Below, in pieces: positions 7,516 through 14,869 of a stretch of 57,536 nucleotides of DNA. The position numbers and the translations under genes were made by a program. The stretch's first letter is position 1. Every line of letters starts with the position of its first letter. The notes beneath the pieces are model-generated. The model was given only the letters and a program-made list of their open reading frames with translations. It searched no databases and had not been told where the DNA came from. The stretch is from a virus. The DNA is taken from IMG/VR virus record IMGVR_UViG_3300035703_000110, positions 1 through 57,536 of that record, one strand, 5' to 3'.

Positions 7516-7656
7516 CCAAGTAACAAAACCCGAGGTGACGCAATTGATGCACTGCTTAGGCTGTTATTGGTGATCCACCCTACCACCCGAAAACTGTTGT
7601 CCCACCAGATAGCAGAAGTCCTTTCACAGATTGTCACGGAAGAAATGAAACGATGA
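7510..7656 (+). CDS. Small helical protein, probably leaderless, 48 aa
   Basis: The ATG at 7510 sits inside the conserved promoter element. The frame encodes MVPSNKTRGDAIDALLRLLL and continues as an amphipathic helix, ending MKR. Its TGA overlaps the ATG of the next gene (ATGA), which supports it as a real coupled gene. No ribosome-binding site can exist if transcription starts 7-9 nt after the -10. Function unknown. Confidence 0.55.
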   Translation: MVPSNKTRGDAIDALLRLLLVIHPTTRKLLSHQIAEVLSQIVTEEMKR

Positions 7657-8039
7657 AAAAGCCTGATTTTGAGCCCAACCTGAGCCACCTCGAAAGCTTG
7701 TTGCGCATGAGCAAAAGCGTGGTCTTTGTGTCCGACCGCAGCACCGGCAAGCAAGTGCGCAAGGTGTGTCACTCTTTGGGCCTGCCATGTTTCTTTGCAG
7801 CAAAGGAAACCCCGCACAGCTTGTTGCCAGGGCAAGCCGCTCACTTTGAACGTGACTTGAGTAACTTTGTCACGATCATCGAAACCTACACACTCACACC
7901 CGAGTGGCGCACACTGGCAGAGCAAGTCTTTTGGATTGCCAACCCACCGATTACCCCTGAAGCCATCCGGGTGTACGAGCAAGCAATAGCGATGGCCCCC
8001 GGCTCGGTCGTCACGCACATTGAAAATTGGGGGCTCTAG
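7653..8039 (+). CDS. Hypothetical protein, 128 aa
   Basis: ATG overlaps the preceding TGA. The N-terminal strand/helix SVVFVSDRSTGKQVRKVCHSLGLPCFFA looks like a small alpha/beta fold, possibly Rossmann-like. The C-terminal part is helical. No catalytic motif is evident. It is followed directly by a GTG start sharing its TAG stop (TAGTG). Confidence 0.72.
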   Translation: MKKPDFEPNLSHLESLLRMSKSVVFVSDRSTGKQVRKVCHSLGLPCFFAAKETPHSLLPGQAAHFERDLSNFVTIIETYTLTPEWRTLAEQVFWIANPPITPEAIRVYEQAIAMAPGSVVTHIENWGL

Positions 8040-8284
8040 TGCCTATCAAAACGATCAACCTGCGCGTGTCACTCGATGACATCAAGAAACTCAAACACGA
8101 GGTGTTGGAGAACATCAAACTGGTTGAAAAAATGCGTGCAGCGGGCATCCCGGTGGTGGGTAAGCTCGTGCTCTCCGGCATCACCCATGGCACGCTGACA
8201 CATCACGTTGAGGAAGACCTTGACGGTGACACGTTGGTCTACACATGGACCGGCGAAGTCGCCATTGTGGAGGATGAACTTTGA
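8039..8284 (+). CDS. Hypothetical protein, 81 aa
   Basis: GTG start at 8039 shares a G with the previous TAG. An in-frame ATG at 8027 lies inside the upstream gene and is less likely. The product starts PIKTINLRVSLDDIKKLKHEVL, a strand then a long helix, as in small ribbon-helix-helix or coiled proteins. It ends with the acidic VEDEL tail, whose codons (GGAGGATGAACT) form a good Shine-Dalgarno for the next gene. Confidence 0.7.
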   Translation: MPIKTINLRVSLDDIKKLKHEVLENIKLVEKMRAAGIPVVGKLVLSGITHGTLTHHVEEDLDGDTLVYTWTGEVAIVEDEL

Positions 8285-8634
8285 ACTTAGAGCAACACCG
8301 GGCCAAGCTGATTAAGGCCATCGACCACTATCAACGCGCATGGGGCGCTAAAGAAGTGGCTATGCGTTACAAACCGGTGTTCGATGCCGTCAACGAGTTG
8401 TATGGGTTACTCGGGTTGACTACCGGTGAACAACCCGCCGAGCCCACCTTTCGACTCAACACGGAAAAAACGGTTGCAGTAAGCGCCAACGTCTACTTGG
8501 AAAAATGTGACGCCAGCACCCCGCGTGGCGTGAAGCTGCAGCTACTCACAGCCGGGGGCATCCTGGTGTATGGTTGCTACCACGGCGAAAGTTGGGTAAC
8601 ACATTGGGCTCCCTGCCCTCGACGGAGAGACTGA
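8281..8634 (+). CDS. Hypothetical protein, 117 aa, TTG start
   Basis: TTG start in a TTGA overlap with the previous stop, with GGAGGA 6 nt upstream, so translation is coupled. The N-terminus is helical (EQHRAKLIKAIDHYQRAWGAK). The C-terminus is beta-rich (VKLQLLTAGGILVYGCYHG). No family is recognised. Confidence 0.7.
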   Translation: MNLEQHRAKLIKAIDHYQRAWGAKEVAMRYKPVFDAVNELYGLLGLTTGEQPAEPTFRLNTEKTVAVSANVYLEKCDASTPRGVKLQLLTAGGILVYGCYHGESWVTHWAPCPRRRD

Positions 8635-8636
8635 CC

Positions 8637-8807
8637 ATGAGCACATCAAACGAATTGCAAAAACTCAACAACCAGTTGGCCGAGTTGGAGAGTCGTTTGG
8701 TGGTGCTGCAACAAAGCAAGTTGTTTGCGTCCGCTGAGAAAATCGAACGCAAAATCAGTGAAGTAAAAAAGCTAATCAACCGAGCTAAAAAGGAACCCTC
8801 CAAATGA
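8637..8807 (+). CDS. Small coiled-coil protein, 56 aa
   Basis: From the ATG at 8637, two bases after the previous stop. Heptad-rich sequence (LQKLNNQLAELESRLVVLQQS) continues as a charged helix to the end. It overlaps the next ATG by 4 nt (ATGA). It probably oligomerises or binds a partner. A start at 8574 would overlap the previous gene extensively and is disfavoured. Confidence 0.68.
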   Translation: MSTSNELQKLNNQLAELESRLVVLQQSKLFASAEKIERKISEVKKLINRAKKEPSK

Positions 8808-9445
8808 AAGAAGACGACATCAGCATTGACTTGGAAACCACCTCCAATAAATTCAATGCGGCCATCCTGTCTATCGGTGCGTGTCGCTTTGACCGGGCAA
8901 CCGGCAAGACCATGCAAACCTATTACGCCGAGGTGCAGATTGATGACGCCTTGCGGTACGGCAAGGTCAACGCGGACACGATGAAGTGGTGGATGCGCCA
9001 ATCCCCACAAGCGCAAGCTATCTGGCAGCGCCCCGAGGATAAGAAGTTGCCCTTGTTCGATGCCTTGCGTGGGCTGAGTGACTTTGTGCGCTCGTGCAAT
9101 GCAGGCGTGAAGGTGTGGGGTAACGGTGCATCTTTTGACCTTACGATCCTTGAGCACGCCTACGAGCGGGCGGGTAATGGATTGGTGGGTGGTTGGGAAT
9201 TTTGGGACATCCGTGACATGCGCACCATTTTGGATGCGACCAAAGTGCGGATGCAAGATTTCAAGCGCAACGGTGTCCACCACAACGCGTTGGCTGACGC
9301 CGTTTTCCAAGCCGAGGTGATGTGTGCAGCTTGGCAAAAGCAACACGAGTTGCTCAAGGTTTGGGACAAATACAAAGCTCCCAAATCGAAGCCCGTAAAC
9401 GCGCCTGCAGTGGCTCCCGCAACCGATGACGATGAAGAACTATGA
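8804..9445 (+). CDS. DEDDh 3'-5' exonuclease
   Basis: 213 residues. Motif Exo I is IDLETTS near residue 8, Exo II is WGNGASFDLTIL near 105, and Exo III is HHNALADAVFQAE with the H-x4-D pair near 160. The RNase-T-like superfamily fold with this short length matches the phage/mycobacterial Rv2179c-type exoribonuclease group. Substrate (RNA or DNA) is uncertain. The C-terminal PVNAPAVAP linker ends in DDDEEL. It is translationally coupled on both sides. Confidence 0.88.
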   Translation: MKEDDISIDLETTSNKFNAAILSIGACRFDRATGKTMQTYYAEVQIDDALRYGKVNADTMKWWMRQSPQAQAIWQRPEDKKLPLFDALRGLSDFVRSCNAGVKVWGNGASFDLTILEHAYERAGNGLVGGWEFWDIRDMRTILDATKVRMQDFKRNGVHHNALADAVFQAEVMCAAWQKQHELLKVWDKYKAPKSKPVNAPAVAPATDDDEEL

Positions 9446-9705
9446 GCAACAAAAAACCACCCCGACAACTCACCGGCTTAGTCCGCACAGTCGTCCAAGA
9501 GTCGCATCAAGTAGCGCCCGTTTACATGGGCCTCGCAAGTGGCTTTGTGACTGACGGTGTGCATTTCATCCTGGTAGCAAACACCATGGGTGACATTAAA
9601 AAATTGGCCGAGAAACTTGAATACTCGGAATTCGCACCAGAACTCGTGCAACCAGTTGCTGTCATGCACGAAAGTTTTGTCACGCTGCAGGACGATGAAC
9701 TGTGA
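9442..9705 (+). CDS. Hypothetical protein, 87 aa
   Basis: ATGA overlap with the exonuclease stop. Compact alpha/beta sequence (VYMGLASGFVTDGVHFILVA, then a KKLAEKLEY helix) ending LQDDEL. It belongs to the coupled chain between 8039 and 10010. No known domain. Confidence 0.7.
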   Translation: MSNKKPPRQLTGLVRTVVQESHQVAPVYMGLASGFVTDGVHFILVANTMGDIKKLAEKLEYSEFAPELVQPVAVMHESFVTLQDDEL

Positions 9706-10010
9706 CTGACGTAGTTACGCCGGGTGAAATCAAAGCAGCGGCGTTGCACTTGCTACGGCTGTGGATCAGTAAGGCTATCGCAAAGGATAAGCGCCCTCAT
9801 GAGGTGCTTTTGAGCTTGGCCGAGGTGTCCCACCGCATCGAGCAAGAAATCATGCTTGAGCACGACATTCCAGGTGTCCGGTACTGGTATCACGCCGAGT
9901 CGGACAGCCACTTTGCAACCAAGCCCTATGAAGACCTCGGCAACAGTTTTGACGCGGGTTTATGCGTTGAAATAAATCGTGCCGAGTACCTCAAAGAAAT
10001 GAGCTTATAA
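9702..10010 (+). CDS. Hypothetical helical protein, 102 aa
   Basis: GTG start in a GTGA overlap. The protein is mostly helical (IKAAALHLLRLWISKAIAK, LSLAEVSHRIEQEIMLE). Its last codons, GAGCTTATAA, contain the -10 of the next promoter, so the stop codon is embedded in a promoter element. Function unknown. Confidence 0.7.
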   Translation: MTDVVTPGEIKAAALHLLRLWISKAIAKDKRPHEVLLSLAEVSHRIEQEIMLEHDIPGVRYWYHAESDSHFATKPYEDLGNSFDAGLCVEINRAEYLKEMSL

Positions 10011-10024
10011 TTCCACAAACGGTT
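10006..10024 (+). promoter_or_regulatory. Early promoter, copy 4 of conserved element
   Basis: TATAATTCCACAAACGGTT is identical to copies 1 and 2. The stop codon TAA of the previous gene is part of the TATAAT. No good -35 is present at 16-18 nt, so conservation of the downstream TCCACAAACGG half probably matters more, either for an activator or as an operator. Confidence 0.65.
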
Positions 10025-10045
10025 CATTTATAAACGGAGAAACGA

Positions 10046-10450
10046 ATGACGGAAAAAATCTGTGACACTTGTGCTCACTTCAATACCGAACCAACTTTAG
10101 AGCCGTGTGTCGGTTGCGGTCGGGGTAATGTTGCGCACAACAATTGGCAAGCTGTGATTGTGAAACAGGCTGCAAATCCAACAGCACCCGACATTCTGAG
10201 CGCCGCTGAGAAACACATGCGTGAGCGTGCAGGCACGTATGACAAGCCTGAGGGTGAACGGTCTATGGCGCAAACCGTGACCGTGTTCAATGCCTTTCAC
10301 GGTACATCGTTGACCGAGGCACAGGGTTGGCATTTCATGCAAATTTTGAAAGATGTTCGCTTGTTTACCCGACCGGGTTATCACGCAGACAGCGCGGAAG
10401 ACGGTGTTGCCTACGCCGGTTTGAAGGCAGAAGCCAAGGCAAAAGAGTAA
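10046..10450 (+). CDS. DUF6378-like protein with N-terminal zinc ribbon
   Basis: 134 residues with ACGGAGAAA 6 nt before the ATG. The first 25 residues hold CDTCAHFN and CVGCGRGN, a CxxC...CxxC zinc knuckle. The rest (RAGTYDKPEGERSMAQTV, FMQILKDVRLF) matches phage proteins carrying DUF6378, which I recall next to nucleotide-pool genes. It precedes a MazG-like protein, so a role in nucleotide metabolism is plausible but not shown. Confidence 0.75.
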   Translation: MTEKICDTCAHFNTEPTLEPCVGCGRGNVAHNNWQAVIVKQAANPTAPDILSAAEKHMRERAGTYDKPEGERSMAQTVTVFNAFHGTSLTEAQGWHFMQILKDVRLFTRPGYHADSAEDGVAYAGLKAEAKAKE

Positions 10451-10479
10451 CCCTGAAATTCATTAAATTGGAGATACCC

Positions 10480-10989
10480 ATGAGCATTCTTAATGAGATA
10501 CAACTTGCACAACGTGACGCAGGCGAAAACGCTGTGATCCGTAGTCTAGAAGCGCAAGGTTTGATTGAGCCTCGACCTCCCACCAGTGCTGAAATTGATG
10601 CAGCCGGGGCAATACTCGTTGCGGCTAGTCACGGGGCATCGGTTCAAGCCGGTTGGTGGAATGACCTCAAAAACGGTTACGACTTGATTGAAGAATGCCG
10701 CACAGGCACGCGCTTTGGTAAGGCTGTGGTTGCTGAAAAGCTGTGCTTGACTCACAGCGAAATCAGTGAAGCCATGGAAGGTCATCGCAAAGGGCTCATG
10801 GATGACAAGTTGCCGCATCGCCCGATGATTGAAGTGGAATTGGCAGACGCAGTGATCCGCATTGCGGACCTTGCGGGGGCATTGGGTCTTGACCTGGGTG
10901 GTGCGATTGCTGAAAAGATGGCGTTTAACGCCGTCCGACCAGACCATAAGCCCGAGAACCGTTTGGCCGATGGCGGCAAGGCTTACTAA
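10480..10989 (+). CDS. MazG-like nucleotide pyrophosphohydrolase
   Basis: 169 residues from ATG 10480, with GGAGAT just upstream. The core (EKLCLTHSEISEAMEGHRKG, then EVELADAVIRIADLAGALG) has the ExxE and ExxD acidic pairs of all-alpha NTP pyrophosphatases. Such enzymes hydrolyse (d)NTPs to monophosphates and may adjust nucleotide pools or alarmones during infection. The N-terminal ~60 residues are a helical extension. A longer frame from 10327 overlaps the previous gene and is rejected. Confidence 0.82.
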   Translation: MSILNEIQLAQRDAGENAVIRSLEAQGLIEPRPPTSAEIDAAGAILVAASHGASVQAGWWNDLKNGYDLIEECRTGTRFGKAVVAEKLCLTHSEISEAMEGHRKGLMDDKLPHRPMIEVELADAVIRIADLAGALGLDLGGAIAEKMAFNAVRPDHKPENRLADGGKAY

Positions 10990-10991
10990 AA

Positions 10992-11186
10992 ATGAAAGTA
11001 GGCAAGCTCGATGACATCCGTTTTGTGAGCTTGTGCGCCCGCAACCAGTTCAAACGTGAACTCGGGCGCACCTTGACAAAGCCTGAGCCCAAGCCCGGTA
11101 AAACCAAGCCTTCTAAAATCCAGACCGAAGCAAACCCGCTTTGGACAACTCAACTTCGATCCAGCAATGACAGACATAAAGAGTAA
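10992..11186 (+). CDS. Small basic protein, 64 aa
   Basis: ATG two bases after the MazG-like stop. The product is basic and Pro/Lys-rich (TLTKPEPKPGKTKPSKIQ), probably disordered and possibly nucleic-acid binding. It overlaps the next gene by 20 nt. A fairly weak call based on position and spacing. Confidence 0.55.
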   Translation: MKVGKLDDIRFVSLCARNQFKRELGRTLTKPEPKPGKTKPSKIQTEANPLWTTQLRSSNDRHKE

Positions 11187-11445
11187 AACCGTCACCAGCA
11201 TTGAGAAACTCATTCACTATGAGGTACACCGGCAAACGGTTTTGATGGCTCGGCGGTTGTCGAAAATGAAGGCCCAACGCGATAACTGGAAAGCCCGTGC
11301 GATTGACTACCGCGAGAAACTGCAGAACCTCAAAAAGTCAACGGCGCTCACCAAAGACACAGAGACTGTGCAGCCCCGTAACCCGGTTGCAGCGGGCGCA
11401 CCTCGCACGACATGGGCGGGGGTTAAAATCAAACAAAACTCCTAA
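11167..11445 (+). CDS. Hypothetical coiled-coil protein, 92 aa
   Basis: Last gene of the plus-strand early block. An amphipathic basic helix (VLMARRLSKMKAQRDNWKARA) is followed by a low-complexity tail. Its stop codon lies inside the first hairpin (CCTAA-GCAA-TTAGG) of the structured RNA element downstream. Function unknown. Confidence 0.62.
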   Translation: MTDIKSKTVTSIEKLIHYEVHRQTVLMARRLSKMKAQRDNWKARAIDYREKLQNLKKSTALTKDTETVQPRNPVAAGAPRTTWAGVKIKQNS

Positions 11446-11623
11446 GCAATTAGGCGCGTGGTCCCTGCGTATGGGACGCCATCATTAAAGCGGCGGCGTG
11501 GTGAGACACGCGTTTGCTGAGAGTCACCCCTATGAGGCAACAGCACGCGGTTGGGGTAAGCCGGTATCGAGCCCGGCCCGCTTTAATGATGGTGATTGTG
11601 TAAAACTGTGGCAAGAAATTGCC
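11441..11623 (+). ncRNA. Candidate structured noncoding RNA of unknown class
   Basis: The convergent gap between early and late genes folds into many helices on the plus strand. They are: CCTAA/TTAGG with a GCAA loop (11441-11454); GTCCC/GGGAC (11461-11477); a perfect 15-bp stem CCATCATTAAAGCGG (11479-11493) with 11578-11592; a GCCGG/CCGGC hairpin (11560-11577) abutting that stem; TGCTG/CAGCA (11515-11519/11541-11545); ACCCC/GGGGT (11526-11530/11553-11557), which would make a pseudoknot; and GGCAA-GAAA-TTGCC (11610-11623). GNRA loops appear only on this strand. It is not a canonical tRNA or a simple terminator. Confidence 0.6.
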
Positions 11624-11663
11624 AGGACGTTAGCAAGGTTAGATGCCGTGCCACCATCGCAGC

Positions 11664-11924
11664 TCATTTAGGCCAAGCCTGTACCAAGCGCCTGTGTCGG
11701 CTTTGACACTCAGCGTAGGCTTTTACGGTAGCCGTGCCCCAAGCTAAGACCGTGGCCGCATCCCCGCTATCGAGCGGACTCAGAGCTACGCAATCCGTTT
11801 TCAGGTTCGCCGGGATTTCCGGTAAGTCGTATGGCGTCGTTGAGGATGCGCACCCCGTCAGGATCAAAGCAAGCACGATCCCGGTACTCAATCTTGTTGA
11901 TAACACGCTCAACCTCCTTTTCAA
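11664..11924 (-). CDS. Rz1: Rz1-like outer-membrane spanin lipoprotein
   Basis: 86 residues with a lipoprotein signal (LSTGIVLALILTGCASS; lipobox LTGC). The mature part is short and contains prolines. It overlaps the 3' end of the Rz-like gene in another frame, the classic Rz/Rz1 architecture. The pair bridges inner and outer membranes and fuses them in the last step of lysis. This is the last gene of the late operon. Confidence 0.85.
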   Translation of the reverse strand: MKRRLSVLSTRLSTGIVLALILTGCASSTTPYDLPEIPANLKTDCVALSPLDSGDAATVLAWGTATVKAYAECQSRHRRLVQAWPK

Positions 11925-12159
11925 TGGTCACAAACTCGGTCTTGAGTGTCACCTTGTCATTCTCATGACCCGTGGACGCGCTATTTGCCGCTTGCCTGAG
12001 CATTTTGGAGGTTTCCCGTGCCTGCTCTAGCTCGGCAGCTTTTATCGCCCCAAAACGCCAATTTTGCACTTGCCATGCGCCTACCGCACCCCCGATCCCG
12101 GCTGCAAGTACAGAACCGACCACGAGGTACGTCTTTAAAGTGCCCAACGCGGGGATCAT
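11767..12159 (-). CDS. Rz: Rz-like inner-membrane spanin
   Basis: 130 residues with an N-terminal membrane anchor (TYLVVGSVLAAGIGGAVGAW) and a periplasmic helical domain (AAELEQARETSKMLRQ, then EKEVERVINKI). It ends with the YRDRACFDPDGVRILNDAI segment typical of phage i-spanins. Its ATG overlaps the endolysin stop (ATGA), and Rz1 is embedded out of frame at its 3' end. Confidence 0.87.
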   Translation of the reverse strand: MIPALGTLKTYLVVGSVLAAGIGGAVGAWQVQNWRFGAIKAAELEQARETSKMLRQAANSASTGHENDKVTLKTEFVTIEKEVERVINKIEYRDRACFDPDGVRILNDAIRLTGNPGEPENGLRSSESAR

Positions 12160-12773
12160 TTCAGCGCCCCGGCAACCTTGGCGTCAAGCTCTGTAGTGTG
12201 GGTCAGCCCGGTGGAGCCACCATTGACAACCTTGCGCACGCGTTTCAGGTCACCCATGATCGAGTCGGGTACGTTACCCTCCCACCATGCAATTGCCACC
12301 TTCAAAGCAATGACAGGCTGTGCAAGTAGGTCAGGACTATTCACAAGGTCAATGCCCATGATTTTGGAAAGCGCCGTGTAGTTCGCACGGCCCGTGACCA
12401 TTATCACGCCCCTGCCACGGTATTTGAAGCCGTCACCGGGCTCCACGTTGCCCATACGACCGTCATAGACCTTGTTTGCCAAGACTCGCCCGTTGCGGGC
12501 ATAAGGCAAAGCGCTTTCAAGCGTAGGGAAGCGCGTAGGCCAAACCTGCATCAGCCGTTCGGCTGAGTAGTTCAAACCTTCCTCCAGGCGTGACAGCATC
12601 GCACTTTCGTGCAAGATTTCACGTAGGAAATCGTCTAGCTCGGATTCGCCTGCGCTGAAGGTCGATTCTTTAATGGTGCTGGCAAAGTGGATAGACCACA
12701 TCGCAGCGGTGATAGGTTTTACTCCGCACTGGATTAGAACCCGATTCCATGTGGTTTCGTCACGTTTTACCAT
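12156..12773 (-). CDS. Endolysin, glycoside hydrolase family 19 type
   Basis: 205 residues from ATG 12773. The GH19/chitinase-like lysozyme signature is clear: FLREILHESAMLSRLEEGLNYSA with catalytic-region Glu residues, YARNGRVLANKVYDGRMGN, and GDGFKYRGRGVIMVTGRANY. No signal peptide is seen, so export depends on the upstream holins. It cleaves cell-wall glycan at lysis. The frame extends to 12815, but the 12773 ATG has AGAGGG upstream and a small overlap with the preceding gene. Confidence 0.9.
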   Translation of the reverse strand: MVKRDETTWNRVLIQCGVKPITAAMWSIHFASTIKESTFSAGESELDDFLREILHESAMLSRLEEGLNYSAERLMQVWPTRFPTLESALPYARNGRVLANKVYDGRMGNVEPGDGFKYRGRGVIMVTGRANYTALSKIMGIDLVNSPDLLAQPVIALKVAIAWWEGNVPDSIMGDLKRVRKVVNGGSTGLTHTTELDAKVAGALK

Positions 12774-13020
12774 GTCCAACAGCCCTCTTGAGTTTGATGA
12801 TCGTGCCGATAGCATACGTCATCAGGCCGTAAACCAATATCAAACAGGTGGTGTCGGATGAGGTGTCTTTGAAAAGTGAGAAGACCCGCAGGGTAGCACC
12901 AAAGCAAATCAAACTGAGCCCGACACGTTGAATCAACGTGTCGTCAAACTTTGGATTCAATACGGCAATCAGGGCAATGAGCGCAATCGCCCCGAAGCCA
13001 ACGATTTGAAGGGTGAGCAT
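12760..13020 (-). CDS. Holin-like protein with three membrane helices
   Basis: 86 residues from ATG 13020, which follows the previous stop as TAAAATG. Hydrophobic segments LQIVGFGAIALIALIAVL, LSLICFGATLRVFSLF and CLILVYGLMTYAIGTII predict three transmembrane helices, the class I holin layout, with a basic C-terminus. It is directly upstream of the endolysin. Either it or the neighbouring membrane protein could be the antiholin. Confidence 0.75.
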   Translation of the reverse strand: MLTLQIVGFGAIALIALIAVLNPKFDDTLIQRVGLSLICFGATLRVFSLFKDTSSDTTCLILVYGLMTYAIGTIIKLKRAVGHGKT

Positions 13021-13021
13021 T

Positions 13022-13342
13022 TTAGGCACTCCATTTACGCTTGACCCGTTCCCAAAGCTCAAGAGCGATTTGCTGTGCGTCAGCCATTTGGATTACCTCG
13101 TACACCTTGGACATAATTGCCATTCCAAAAAGGCCAATCATGAAGCCAATCAGGCCCTCAGTGTCAGGTACGCCGATCCAATTGGAAGCCGGGGTTGTTC
13201 CGAAATAGGAAAGGGCAGCACCCCCGATGCCCATGGAAAGGCGCTCGAAGTAACTGCCCTTGACATAGCCAAGTGAGACAAAAGACCCGGCAACACCAGC
13301 TACCAGTTTTGCTACTGAAAAATCAGGTGTTGCGTCGGCCAT
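13022..13342 (-). CDS. Putative holin or antiholin membrane protein
   Basis: 106 residues. Glycine-rich hydrophobic regions (VAKLVAGVAGSFVSLGY, GGAALSYFGTTPASNWIGV, GLIGFMIGLFGMAIMSKVY) predict two to three membrane helices and a charged C-terminal tail (WERVKRKWSA). It opens the lysis cassette (two membrane proteins, endolysin, Rz, Rz1). Family assignment is by context. Confidence 0.72.
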   Translation of the reverse strand: MADATPDFSVAKLVAGVAGSFVSLGYVKGSYFERLSMGIGGAALSYFGTTPASNWIGVPDTEGLIGFMIGLFGMAIMSKVYEVIQMADAQQIALELWERVKRKWSA

Positions 13343-13396
13343 GTCGTCCTCTAGTGCTATTTGGATGAAGTCTAGCGCCGGATTGTACGTCAGGTT

Positions 13397-14866
13397 TTAT
13401 GCGTCTTGGTGCGGTGTGGTCGGAGGTGTGAAAGGTGCGTTATACCGGGCCACCCCTTTGGTGATCCGCACGTCATCAATGTAGCCAGGGAAACAGTTTG
13501 TATTGCTGTAACCCTCTTGATAACCGATTAGCAACGGTCGGCCACCTTCTGTCATTGGCACGGTGATGCTGTCCCACTGCAGTACCCCGTTCAAATAAGC
13601 ACGGCACGCCCCGCCCGATACAACCATTGCCACATGATGCCACTCGTTCAAAGTGATTTGGTTTGCACCAATGAAGGTAATGCCGTCATAGGTAGCCCCT
13701 GTGCCGTCACCCAAGAAACCGAGCAAATAGTTACTCGGATTGATGGCAAGCATGTACTGTGGGTCACTCACGCCAAACTGACCATCTTTGTTGAAAATCT
13801 GCTTGTTGGCGCTCTTGTAGGCTGTTTGGTAAATCCATGCTTCGAGCGTGAAATCGCCTGTGCTCAGGTCTAAATCAGGAGTCGCTTGAATCGACAAATA
13901 GGCATCCGTGCCGTCGCTGAAAGCTGAAGACCCGCCAAACTTACTCTGCGCAGTCTTGAGGATGATGTCACCGTAAGGTATGACCACCTTTGGACGTGGG
14001 CTACTGTCAATAAATTCGCCGCTGTCATCCGGGCCATCCATGTGAAGCAACAGGCTCACATTGGCAAAGTTTTCATCTGTATTCCAGTTGATGTCTGTCC
14101 GGTAGGAATACAGTGATTCCAGACCATCCCGCACACTGCAAATCACCACGTAACCCCGACCGCTTGGCAAATCGGTCATTGCCGTGGTGCGGGCGTAGCT
14201 CCATGTTTTACCGGTGATGCCTGTTTCGGTGCGAACAAGTACACTGGCAACGGTGTAAACGCGGGCCGTGTAGGTCGTACCCACTTCAGGTCCAATATCG
14301 CCGTCATTGTGGTCAATGAGCTTGTCAGCCTGCAACAAGCGGTCACGATGATTCCATGTCCAAACTAACTCTGTAGTTCCGACCGGCATTGTTTTGACGC
14401 CTGTAAACCAGTAGTCATTCTTGCATTTGAACTCGGCGGGTGGGTACGGGCGGCTGAAGCGTTGATTAAAAGTCACTTGACGTGGAGGTGTCAAACTCAC
14501 AGCCATTGGGATGCTGTTTGGCGTATGCACGAGGGGTTTGACAGACACTGTTTCACCGGCCAAGTATTCTCGGCGGTCAGTGCCCATTTCCATGTCAAAA
14601 AACCACACAGGGGCTCCCGCAAGGTGAGCTGCGGGGATCGTGTCAGCGCAACCCCGAGATATGGTCACAACATTACCGTTGACCTCATCGACCCGGACAA
14701 TCTCATTGTCGATCATCGCAGGACGGCCCGCCGCCGTAGCTGTGGGGTCTGTCACCTTCAGCCCGGTGATGGTGATGGTGCTATCCATGTGTGCAATGTT
14801 GTTCACCAAAAATGCTACGGTTGTCAATGCACCTTCACCACGAATGGTGTAATCGCTATCTGCCAT
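13397..14866 (-). CDS. Tail protein with C-terminal LamG/concanavalin-like domain
   Basis: 489 residues. The N-terminal half has beta-rich, tail-tip type sequence. From about residue 270 a laminin-G-like jelly roll appears: SLLLHMDGPDDSGEFIDSS, FTLEAWIYQ, NEWHHVAMVVSGGACRAYLNG and GYIDDVRITKGVARY. Such modules bind carbohydrates, so this is a good candidate for a receptor-binding or accessory tip protein. It follows the tail-tip protein with only 3 nt between them. Confidence 0.82.
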   Translation of the reverse strand: MADSDYTIRGEGALTTVAFLVNNIAHMDSTITITGLKVTDPTATAAGRPAMIDNEIVRVDEVNGNVVTISRGCADTIPAAHLAGAPVWFFDMEMGTDRREYLAGETVSVKPLVHTPNSIPMAVSLTPPRQVTFNQRFSRPYPPAEFKCKNDYWFTGVKTMPVGTTELVWTWNHRDRLLQADKLIDHNDGDIGPEVGTTYTARVYTVASVLVRTETGITGKTWSYARTTAMTDLPSGRGYVVICSVRDGLESLYSYRTDINWNTDENFANVSLLLHMDGPDDSGEFIDSSPRPKVVIPYGDIILKTAQSKFGGSSAFSDGTDAYLSIQATPDLDLSTGDFTLEAWIYQTAYKSANKQIFNKDGQFGVSDPQYMLAINPSNYLLGFLGDGTGATYDGITFIGANQITLNEWHHVAMVVSGGACRAYLNGVLQWDSITVPMTEGGRPLLIGYQEGYSNTNCFPGYIDDVRITKGVARYNAPFTPPTTPHQDA

Positions 14867-14869
14867 TTT

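Noticed and set aside
11479-11592. tRNA-like fold within the structured RNA
   Set aside because: A 7-bp acceptor-like stem and a T-arm-like hairpin can be drawn, but there is no 17-nt anticodon arm, no TTC loop and the closing stem extends to 15 bp, so it is not called a tRNA.
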